The translations under genes were made by a program, and so were the position numbers. Of a stretch of DNA of 64,000 nt, positions 37,553-49,500 are shown in pieces. The DNA lies in the NCBI RefSeq assembly GCF_035582795.1, contig NC_134366.1, positions 10,384,161 to 10,448,160 of the forward strand, written 5' to 3'. How positions within the stretch are numbered: the first letter of the stretch is position 1; each line of letters starts with the position of its first letter. Origin of the DNA: Mycteria americana (Eukaryota; Chordata; Aves; Ciconiiformes; Ciconiidae). The notes beneath the pieces are model-generated. The model saw only the letters and a list, made by a program, of their open reading frames with translations, was not told the origin of the DNA and searched no databases.

Positions 37553-40500
37553 GTAGGGTGTTCGCCTCAGATAACGCAAACCTGCTTCTCAAACTACATG
37601 CCACAACCTGAAAGTAAAGCAGAGTTTACATCAGCTCTGTAAAGCACGGGTGTTTGCGGTCTAGTCAGGCCATGCAGAGTGTTGTCGTGGGTCAAAACAG
37701 CACCGGGCCCAGCAAGTGTTGAGTTCAGAGGCCTGCCAAGTCCCAGGGACAGCTGTTGGGCGTGGAGGGTAGAGTTCCCCCAGGTCAGGATGCTGGCAGA
37801 TAGTACCCTAAAGCACAAGGCCTGTGGCCTTGTCTCTATATCCGAGATCAGCAAATAAAAGGAACAAAACAGTGGTGCTACCCCGCCTTTAGAGTTTAAG
37901 AACATGATTAAGCTCTCTCTGCTCTTAGCAGAAGTGCTTATGTTAAAATTAATATCTGTTGCAAACTGAAGTATTACTTCTTCTGGATGATCCCAGAGGT
38001 TCTGCCTGCTTTAGGTCTTGTAGCACGGGTGGAGGACACGAGGCCAAACGGGTCATTTAGCCCGCATGGCACTAAATTAAACTGTTAGTACATCTGCAGC
38101 TGATAAAACCAAGACCTAAGATGTCAGGTTTTCATAACAATAACTTAAAGAAAATTTCATGTAAAGGGAAGAGGTTTTTAGCTGCCATCGAGTTGGTCAT
38201 AAGCAATAACTTGTTGTGTGCTTCTTTTCCATATGAAGTTGTTCCTTTGGCGTTAGTTATTAGATGGTAAAATATATAGTTAACTAAAAGCTTGGTATAT
38301 TAATTTTAAATATAAATGTATATTTGTGTTCAAATATTTAAGATGCTAGTCTCATTTGGTATCTTATTTTATTGTTTTCCTCGTAAGAGTCATAATCACA
38401 GTGCTATGAAGTATGTTCCCCCTCAAGTAAGGAAAGCTCAGGAGACACTAGATGACAAGAAAAGAGAAGAATTGGGAAGACTGAAGAAAATGGTGAATGG
38501 TCTCATTAATAGGTAATATAATAAGGAAAGTCGTTAATCTTTCTGATTTGATGTGACAGTACTCATCATTCAAAGAAAAGTGGCAAGGATGTGACTTCTC
38601 TCTTCACAAACTGATTTTAATTTGGCTATCAGGTCTGCTATCCTTAATAATAATTATCTTTGTTGATATAAATTCTTCAAAGTTGGTTGTTATAGAAGTT
38701 GAAAAATCTAGAAAATAAATTTTAAGATTGGGCTGAATTCCACACAGCAGTTGCCTGCAAGTGCTAGGTATAATTCACTAAGTGTCAGTTGGAGTATGCC
38801 TATAGAAAAAACTCATAATGTGAGTTATAACTCCCCCAAAAAAGCATTATTTTCTTTTTTTAATTAAATAAAATTAAATTTCTCCAACACTACAACTGAG
38901 GAGGAGCAACATTTCATAGCTTAAAGTACTGAAGAACAGAAAAAGTAATTAACACTTTAGAGTATTTTTAAAATGAGAAATCTGTTGGCATTTTCTTTTG
39001 TCTATGTTATCTGTAAAATGCAAACTACAGTATACAGTTTGTTCAGTGGTTTAGAATTTGATATACCTTATATGTTAGAAAAGTATGAGGTATTTTCATA
39101 CTCAATTTCTCCGACAACTGTGATGTGCTATAGTTACAACTGCTAAGAACAAAGTCTTTTCTTAATAAGTCTGTTCAGTGTGACAGTAAGTACATTGGCA
39201 GTACTTTGTAAATACTGCTGCTAATCTGTTTTTACATGTAAATATTTTCTAAAAAAACCCCAGAATTAAACATATGTGGTATTTTTTTAGTTTAGTGAAC
39301 ACAAGTACAAAAGGTCCCTTCCAGTCATCTTTTCAATCTTTCTTCTTAAGCCAAGCTATTTTGTCTAAAAAGAATAGGTTGTTTGTTGGGTAAATTGAAA
39401 ATTGTGGGATCATGTAAAGGGAAGAAAAAGTGAACACTGGATTTTGTTTCTCAATAGGTTGAGTGAACCAAATTTGGCCTCCATTAGTGGACAGATGGAA
39501 GAGCTCTACATGGCCAACAGCAGAAAGGACATGAATGAAACTCTGACAGATATTCTCATGAATGCTTGCGTTACTGCAGTTGCCATGCCTGCAAGATTGA
39601 TGATGGAGCATGTCCTTTTGGTCAGCATTCTTCATCATAATGTAGGAATTGAGGTAATTCTTGTGGTTGGGACTGATTTTGTTTAATAATACATATTGTA
39701 GAGTGTTTTCCTTGATACTTTGTTTGAATTGCCTTTTCATTTTTGATTGTGTGTCACTAAAAAGCATCTCTAGTTGAATTTCATCAGTATTTGTAGCTTA
39801 TTTGCTAGGTGTCCACAAGCGAAAGGGACAAAGTCTGTTGCTTTATCTAATTAATTTATTTCCTCCATGAGTTACCACTAGTCACTTGTCAAAACATCAG
39901 TGTTTTTCATCAAAATCTTTCTGCATTGATAAACCTGAATTTTTTAAGCTTCAAGTTTTCTCCTCTTTTAATTACACTGATCCATTTCTTGGGTATATGA
40001 GGCTATTGTTGTTGAACAATGTGTATCCAGATAAGGAAAGCGCTGCAGTTACAGAAATTCTTTTACATCCATAGAAAAAGTCATTTTTTTAAGCCAAATC
40101 ATACAAATCATTGGTGGAATTAGCTAGGTATATCAATGACTCCAGAATATGAACAACTTCAAAAAGCATGGCAAATTTTTTTGAGGTTTTTTTGTGTTTT
40201 TAGGCCTGATGAATGATTGAGATAAATATCTCTTGCTTACTGTTAAGAAGAAGCTGAAACTACTGATGTCAAAGGGAAGATTTTAGCTAATTTCAGTGAA
40301 ATGTCTCTCAGGAAACTGAGGTGCTCCAGCACCATGTTCCTATCAAGTTATGTTTTCTTTCTACATCTCAATCAAAAAGATGTATTGATGCAAGTTCTTC
40401 AGTTTGTCATATAGTGACCTGAATGTTGTCTCTGAAACCATATTAAATATCATCAGATGGATGCAATTACAGCAGCTTTCTCCATGCAGCCTTGCCATTA

Positions 40501-43500
40501 AACTTTTTTTTGTTCCTCTTTGCTGCTTGAAAGGCAGTTCTGACTGCAAATACAACATAATATTACAATGCTGTTTTAAGAAGAGAAACACAATCTTTTT
40601 TGAAGTTGAAACTTTGCAAAATACCTAGTAATAGGTTTTAGATATAGATATAATAATAGGTATTAGAAATAGATAGATGATATCCAGACTGTCTTCTGTA
40701 CTACTTTGTTGCACAGCATCTTTGAATCTAAGGCTGTAGTATTTAAGTATAGTATAAAGCCCCATTATTTTTTCTGTAAAATAAATGTAGCATATGCATT
40801 ACATGAAAGTGCGATAGCACAGCTGCATTGAAGATTAGTTTGAGCAATGCAGAAGTTGGGATTCCAATAGCTGTGTTTATACATTTGTGCAATATGATCG
40901 TTGGATAGTTAAAACCTAAGCTGGTCAAGGCTTCTAATCCAAGTCAGTACTGCTGTTGGGACTTTGGTTTTCATCAGAACAATCAGCAAATAGCTCCATA
41001 ATAATGGGGGGGGGAGTCTTGTTTAGTGGTAATGTGTTCAGTACCTTCCTATATTTTGGTATGCTTTCTAATTCCAGTCTTTAGCATCAGTTCTCTCTTC
41101 ACAAATATAGATACTCCAAAATTTCTTTTCCCAACTGTACCACTGACAAATGGCTAGGACTTACCCCACTTCAAAATCAGCCTAAGCTCATGCTCAGCAA
41201 CTGTGAAAACTTGGTATGTTGGGGGTTGTTTTACAATTTTTTTTTTAACCCTCCTGTTAAGGATTTTGTTCTGGAATGCTGAACTCTGTGATGCATTTGG
41301 TTTTTGACATGCAGCTTTTACTGGATGAATGACTAGTAGTAACAGCATGCTAGCCTGACAGCTGGGAAGGTGCTAATATGTGTCCATTAAAATTATGTAA
41401 ACAAATTCTGATATATGTGTACTGTCAGTTCATAACATTTGCTTTTCTTGCACAGACTTTAAAAGGCAACTGGATGGCATATATGAGGTGTAAATAACAT
41501 ATACTTTAAGAAAATGTCACGCCACTTAAATATTTGTATATGTAAGTGTAGAACATCCATGTTGGTTGAGAGGAGCAACGTTTCTTTAAAATTAATAGTG
41601 GCAGTGCCCCAAAAATGAATGTTTTACAGATGTCTATAAAATCTACTTATGGTTAACTGCTGGTTATTCCCCCCCCTCCCCCCCCCGCCAATGGAACTAT
41701 TGCCAGGTCGGCGCTCACTTTTTGGAAGCCGTGGTGAAGAAATTTGATGAACTCTGTAAAAGTGATGCTGAAGGGAAAGAATGTGAAAATCTGCTTGCCT
41801 TGATTGCTCATCTGTATAACTTCCATGTGGTTCATTCCCTGCTGATCTTTGATATTCTGAAAAAGCTTGTTAGCACTTTCACTGAAAAAGAGATTGAGTT
41901 GATTTTGTTTCTTCTGAAAAATGTGGGCTTTTCCTTAAGAAAAGATGATGCGTTGGCTTTGAAGGAACTTATCACTGAAGCCCAGAGGAAAGCAAACACA
42001 GCAGAGAAGAAACTCCAGGATCAGACTAGGGTATGTGTGTGTGTTTTAAAGATTTTCTGTTCTGAATAGACTTTAATGAGCACTTGGATACATGTGTTAA
42101 TTTACCAAAATGTTTTCTGCTACACTCTATTTAGATTTTAAGTTACCATTAGTGTTCAGTTGTTGCATTCAGTTATTTGCATTCTTCTTGTCTGTCTTTC
42201 TCCATTAGTTCTTAGGACACAGACACCAAAATGCTTGTAATGGTTGAGACTAGAACTGTTTTGTGTCTTATGCAATGGACAGTGCTTCTGTTTCCTGATA
42301 CTTCGTACACTTCAAAAAAAGGTCACTGAGGCGTGGTGTTTAGCCGATTAAGCTTTGAATTGAAGCTTGAACAGAAATGAATATAATAGGAGTTAAAGTA
42401 AACATCCTTCTTTGTATTCATGTAATCTAAATTTTGTTGTATGTTGCCAGCTGAGCTGCTTATTCTCACAGAATAGTAATTTCAAAGTACACTTTCTCCT
42501 TTATTAAAGAAACTCACAGCACATAATCCACAGAAATATTTATTTTCCCAATAGGTCCGATTTATGCTAGAGACTATGTTGGCACTAAAGAATAATGACA
42601 TGCGTAAGATTCCTGGTTATGATCCTGAACCAGTTGAAAAACTCCGCAAATTGCAAAGAACACTGGTGAGAACTTTCTTGACATATGTAGTATAGCTGTT
42701 CTTAAACCAGAAGTAATTATTTGTATTGTACGTTGACTTGATGACCTATAGTATTTTTTAATTTGTTTAACAGTCCGAAACTCTTGTGGACAAAAATCAC
42801 TTCTTAGATCCTGAAGTATTATATCCTGTGTCTAAGTTTAGTCAGCAGTCAACCAGCCTTCTGCAGAACAGTTTGAGAAAGGACATAGTACTTAGCCAAA
42901 GACGTTGCCTCAAAGTCCTATACTTGAAAAAGAGATTGTGGGATGTTTAATGGTTGTGCAGAAGAAATGAGTCATTATGACAAGTTCTTTTTTCCATAGA
43001 TTTTGGATGCAGGCATCCGCTCCTAACTTCACCAGAATTATTTTGGAAGTCTAACACTTCTGAAAACCTGGATGTTTTTTCTTTCTTTTTTTTTTTTGCG
43101 GAGAGAGGGCAGTTTGTCTAGAACAATCCAGTATAAAATGCATGAAAGTAATTGTCTCTTTGGATTGAGAACTAATTCGTTTTCACAAGACTTGAATCTG
43201 GTTTTAGAGTCCCTGTATCTCCAACCAGAAAATTACACTACTTGTCCACAGCACCTAGAGCATCTTGTTTTTCAGAAATTTGTAAGTGCAGGATGTGCAC
43301 ATCAGTGATAATAGGCCAGGCAAAAATAAGCTAGGTAACCTAGTTCTGTAGAATTTCCTTTGTTTTTCGCAGTCCTCTTAGTATGCTTCTAGCATCCTTT
43401 GTTGAAAATTCTTATTTTGTTCAAAGAGTTTAAACTTTTTGGTTTTTTAATTGTACAAAACTTAAGGCAGTTTGTCATGTCATTTTATTTGATCATAAGT

Positions 43501-46500
43501 GTTCAGAAGGAAAATCATGACCAGATTGTGAGGTGCTGCAAGTGATTTTCAATGTCAGCATCAAGTCTGAACTCTAATCAAGTTTTATGATTGGAAGATG
43601 TCTACTTTTTAATTGATTGTGTCTTTTTTTAAAAAATTAAAAAAAATATCAAGAGCTTCTAAATGTAGATTTAAGCTAATTCTTGTATTTGAGAAATTAG
43701 AGCATATGGGAAACTTGTAAATTCTTTTCAGGTTGCTGACTGAAACTAAAGGTTGTGGGGGGCAAACCTGTGAAGACCTTTATGGAGATTAAGTTATTTG
43801 TTTTAAATTAATTTTAAGTAATTAAAGTATTTGGGGGGGGGTTGTTTTGTTTTTTTAAAAAGAAAGCTTCAAATAAACACTTTTGGGTTTTTTTTGTATT
43901 TTGTTATTCAAGGTTCACAGCAGTGGTTCTGGAAAAGAAACTCAGCTCCGTGTCTCCCTGGAATCTCTCCTCAGTGCTGATCAGGTTGGTCGCTGGTGGA
44001 TCGTAGGGTCATCCTGGAGTGGAGCACCAATGATTGATGATACAAACAGCAAGACTCAGCAAAAACTGCATATAGGAAAGGTAAATCCAAGCAGTGCTGG
44101 TTATAAGTCTAAGTGTTTGTGATCTTTTGAATATTCTTCATACAGGTGAATAAGTTCATTTGAGAGCCCACCAAAAAAATCTTCATGGGCTCTTGTAAGA
44201 CTTAAGTTTTTGGACTGTAAATTCTGCTCTTACATTTTTCGAAATGTTGTACTCGTGCACTTCATAAGAGCTGTTACTACAAATATTATGGTATAGCTTG
44301 TTTTTTCTTATCCTGTGGAATTGCAAAAGTAACTTGTTATGTAAGTGGAAGAAGAGTCTTGACCTAAAGCGGATTTGCTAGTATGAATTCTGGCAGATAG
44401 TGTTGTCTGTCCATGGCTGGCATATATCTAAGTTGATTCTAAAAGCAGTGTGGTGAGATGGTCATAGTGACTTGCATTAGAGAAGCACGTCTTAAAAATA
44501 ATTGGCACAATTAAAATACGTTAAAATATATTTCCCTAGTTGAAAAAGCTCCTGATGATGCCTCTGGACAAAAGCTCAGGACCTTTGGATCGATGCTTCA
44601 TAGTTTACTGGAGATCTTCATTAATGGTCTTACTAGAGGCTGCACAGAAATAGCTTTCTTAAAGCAAGCATAAATAAAATAGCATTTAATTGTGGTTTTT
44701 TTTCAGGTGAGTTCAAAGATAATGGAGCTTGCTCGTAAGCAGAGAATGAACACCGATATCAGGAGAAGTATTTTTTGTGTCTTGATGACAAGTGAAGACT
44801 TCCTGGATGCCTTTGAAAAGCTTCTCAAGTAAGTACAGACTAGCACAGAAGACAGCCCAGAACTAAAAATAGCATTAGCTGGATTGGAAAAAGAACATTG
44901 CTGGTCTGGGCTTAAAAGCATTTAATTGGTAATACAATTAAGGAAGTGCATAGCTAGGGCTCCACATAGGGTAAAAGGGTAGGAGAGGGACCAAAACCCT
45001 GGTGTAAGGACTAGTAGGGGGCAGGCAGAACTGACTGGCAGTCAGAGGAAAGGAGAAGCCCCTGTTATTGTCACTCATGTCTATAACTGTGATTTACAGC
45101 ATCTTTTGACTTAAGAAGCTGTGTCTTTTTGCATTGAAGATATGCATCCCAGTCTAGCGGATTGAAGTCTGTTGCAGGCTTGCTTCCTTACAGAGGCAGA
45201 CCAGAAGCCCCTTCAGAACATCTCATGGTTTTGTCACTGGATTTCCATGCTACTGCCACTTCCTTTACTTCTTGCCACCTTGTTAAGCCATCTTGTAGGT
45301 CTCTGTCCATACTTGTATGACCTGGTAGTGTTCTAGCACCTCCACTTCCCTCTTACAGAATTTATTAGCTTTGGATTTGCTCCAGGGTCACATTTCAAGT
45401 TAAGACCAGTTTCCTTACCACTTGGCAAACACTGTAGAAGAAGATGTGATCAGGGAAAAGCTCAAACTAAGCTATTCTTTGTGTTTGTCAGAATATTAAT
45501 TGTAAGTCTATAGTAACTGGGAGGGGAGAGATCAAGTCTGAACTTTTCTATTGCAGCCTTGTAATTCAAGGGAATTGTCTTACCAGGATGGCATGCAATT
45601 ATTTAATTTGCTAACCAAACCAAAACAGACTTTGTAATAAAGTCAACTAATATTTGATTAAATGCCACTTCTGCAAAACACAGATTGGATTTAAGACTGT
45701 GATGGAGTCATTCCAATATCTTAATATGGCCTGTTCAATTAAAAGAAATTAGCTGCTGCTGCTGCAGTTTTTGCCAAGACCTGGTAGTTCAATTTGCAAA
45801 TTGATCCTTGACTCTCATCCGTGCTATTTAAACTAGTATACAAATCTGTATACATACAGGCTTGGCAGAAAAACTCTGTCTACAGATTGCCTGGTGTGTG
45901 CTGATACCGATTTTTATACAGCAAACTCAGAGAGAGGACTTCTCAAATCTGCCCACATCTGGCAGAATATAATGAAAAGTACACAGAATTTTCAGTAAAG
46001 GAATTAACTTTAATGTGAACATGCGTTCCAGAGTGTATGGGAATTTATATTCCTATGTTTGATGTCAGTCTCATGAGGAAGAGCCTGAGAAATACATAAA
46101 GAAATATTTTAACTGTGCTTGTTGATTCATCTGCTGCTAGATCTCTGGCAGAGTTGAGGTGTGGTTAAATGGTAATTTAAACCATTTAAAATCCATGCTG
46201 CTATAGTTCTGCTTGTCTTTCTCCTCCTTACATCAAACGAAAGTAATTAGTTTGAAGCCAGAACAGCTCCCTGAAGTGGCTCAGCTTGTGATTGCAGAAG
46301 TGTCAGTGTAAAGAGAGGACTGGAAACATCACTGGAGACAAAGAGAAGAGAGTCAGACTTGATCTGTTTCATCAGCTGAAGGCTGCACCTCCTTCACAAA
46401 CCACAGATTCGCACATGAGGGGGAACAAATGCTTCTTAAGTTTGATGAAGAGGCAATTTTTTAAGCTATTTTATAGAGGTGACAAATTTGAGAAACTTTG

Positions 46501-49500
46501 CATCTCACAAAAAATTGAAACTTATAAAAGTCTTAGATATCCTCTTGTAGTGTGGTGTGTAATTTAGGATAGCAAGTATGTGACTGTATCTACTGAAATC
46601 ATTTGAACTGACTTTAAAAGGTGGGTTTGAGTATTGCTATTTTTGATCTAAAGGCAATGATAGTCTTGGACTTCAGCTGATGATAACTGGCCTACTTAGA
46701 GGCAGGCTTCTGCTGGTGATAAATAATCTACTCCAGAGGCAGTTATCCCATATAGAGGAGGAAATTCCTAAAGTGATCAAGCCATACAAGTCCATGGGCA
46801 TATCGTAACTCATGAATGATTTAAATAGGTGAGGTGGTTGCATATTCTTTGTCTAAGTTATCAAGCTTATGAAATATACATACTATCTGGCAACATGCAT
46901 ATTTCCTAAATAAGCAAGTCATGATAGAAGTTATCACAGAATCACAGAATCACAGAATCATATAGGTTGGAAAAGACCTTTAAGATCATCGAGTCCAACC
47001 ATAAACCTAACACTGCCAAAAACCACCACTACACCATGTCTCTAAGTACCTCATCCAAACGTCCTTTAAATACCTCCAGGGATGGCGACTCAACCACTTC
47101 CCTGGGCAGTCTGTTCCAATGCTTGATAACCCTCTCGGTGAAGAAAAATTTCCTAATATCCAGTCTAAACCTCCCCTGGCACAACTTGAGGCCATTTCCT
47201 CTTGTCCTATCACTTGTTACCTGGGAGAAGAGACCGACCCCCACCTCTCTACAACCTCCTTTCAGGTAGTTGTAGAGAGCGATGAGGTCTCCCCTCAGCC
47301 TCCTTTTCTCTAGGCTAAACAGTCCCAGCTCCCTCAGCCGCTCCTCATAAGCCGCTCCTCCTTATGATGAACAAGGAAAAGGAGAGTGTGCCAAATTAGT
47401 GATTGCAATGTAAACTCACAAGTAGTCATCTAGTAAATGCATGTCTGGTGTCTGAAAACCTGTGTATTAAAACAAAACAAAACAAAAAAAAAAACAAAAA
47501 AAACCCCTTTTGTTGCTCTGTAATAAAATCAGATAGAACTTGGCTGATGGGAGAGCAAGCAATTTATATCACGGAGACAGCACTTACAGTGCTGGTCTCT
47601 TTTGGAGAAGCAGACTTCTAAGTTTTCACCGCTCATTAGCAATCAGCCTAGAAATCATCCCAGATTTTCATATTGTAAAACCTTAAATTCTGGGGTTTTT
47701 GGCTGAAAGGCAATATTTTCTCTGTTAATCTGGTACATGTCTGTGATCAAATGCAATGGCAGATGTCTGGAGGTGTATACAAACGAGGGATATTAGACTC
47801 AAGCAATGACAAGCTGTACTCTACAGACTGTAGAGCAAGTTCCAGTGGAGTCAAACTTAGTTAGAAAATACACTTGAGTTATACTGATGCCATATGAAAC
47901 TTGAGCTTGAAGCAATGAAAAGAATTTTGTATGACATTTTTCAGATTATAATACGAAGCATTTTTCATTTTAATTGGTTTTAATGCTGCCAAGCATTTGG
48001 CAGCCCTGGAAGCTAAATCATATTATTCACAGAACAGGTGCATTGCAAGTTAGTTACCATTCCCTGCCAAAGTGTCTCAGCCCTCTTTTAGACTGGTCAG
48101 CTGTTCAAGTGGGAAAGCTGTTCAGTCCTTGGCCTTTACGCTGAGGCAGCCAACATAAGTACTCATTGCTACTCACTGTTTTCTTCAGGCTTTTTTTTTT
48201 TTTTTAAGGTGGTTTGAAATCACTGACTGCATCCTCTTAGGGTACTGTCAAATGATAATGAACTTCAAGTATTATGTAGCGTGGAGTTCACCTAGAGATT
48301 AAAAGATTCATATCACCAAGTAGGAAAAACATCTTAAAATATTTTCTTATCCCTATTAAGTACCACAGAAGTGAATGGCCCTGGACATGTGTCTCTAAAT
48401 AGGCTTATGCTGATCCAAAGGCTGTTTTTCCTCCTATGACCGTAGGTAAAAGTGTGAGATAACCACAACAGGATCCTACAGTTCTTGTTTCACTATTTAA
48501 CCTTTGTATTGGTACACCATGCAGCAGCGCTTGCTGCAGTACTACTGCTACATTCAAAGGCACGAGACTCCATGATGACAGGGTCCTCTCTTCCGTTTTT
48601 CATGGAGAGCTACAGACATGGAGTGGGCTACCTTTCCTTCCCCAGGCAGCAATTATACTTGTATCATTCCACTTCTGTCTGTTGAGGTCTTGCCTTTGCA
48701 GCCACTCCTTTAACACCGATGATACCATAGCATTTCCATGTTGCCATACCAGGATACTGATTTAGCCCAGAGTCTTAAGGGTTTGAGTCCATTCAGTGTT
48801 TTAAAGACTTTGTAAGAACTTTCTAACAAGTAAAATGTAATGTGTTTGGTGGGTTTTTTTCAGTATTACTCTCGGATGTTGACTGTAACTCTTACTTTGT
48901 GGCAGTAATTTTTTCCTTACTAAACAATTCTCATTCTCTCGCTAAATTTTAGGCTTGGACTGAAAGATCAGCAGGAGAGAGAAATTGTTCACGTTATCCT
49001 TTACTGCTGCTTACAGGAGAAGACATATAACCCCTTCTATGCATTTTTGGCTAACAAGTTTTGTCAATATGAAAGACGATTTCAGGTGAAGAAAAATCTG
49101 TTTCTGCTTTGGTTTAGTGTCATTACTGTGGTTAGGAAGACATTTATTAAATACCTGAGAATGGATGCATGTCTGTTACGATCTTGATCCTGAGGAAAAA
49201 TTCTGCTGGTATAGCTATGCATTCAGTAAGGCGTACTCAGGGTCAGCTCTGAATAGGAAATAAAATAACTACTGCAGAAGGTTTGCTTTCCTCTTTTACA
49301 CATTTTAAAAGAATTGAACAGTCTGATCAAGCATCTCTGTTAATTAACAGAGGGCTCATAAAGAATAGAAGGTCGAAAGGTTTTGTTATGTTGTTACTCA
49401 TTTAAATAGTCACTTGACTTGTAGGATTTTTTTTTTTTCTTTTGACACCTAGGTGACATTTCAGTTTAGTATTTGGGACAAAATCAGAGACTTAGAAAAC

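Larger units (their letters stand above)
36540..37560. promoter_or_regulatory. NOM1: CpG island at the NOM1 5' end
   Basis: This CpG-dense stretch covers the NOM1 upstream region and all of its long first coding exon. No TATA box is seen. The long antisense open frames (for example 36544-37218) are shadows of the GC-rich exon. Confidence 0.85.

Noticed and set aside
42772-42960. Acceptor-like TTTAACAG at 42764-42771 after NOM1 exon 5
   Set aside because: The downstream sequence does not continue the NOM1 protein; the family sequence resumes at 43913.
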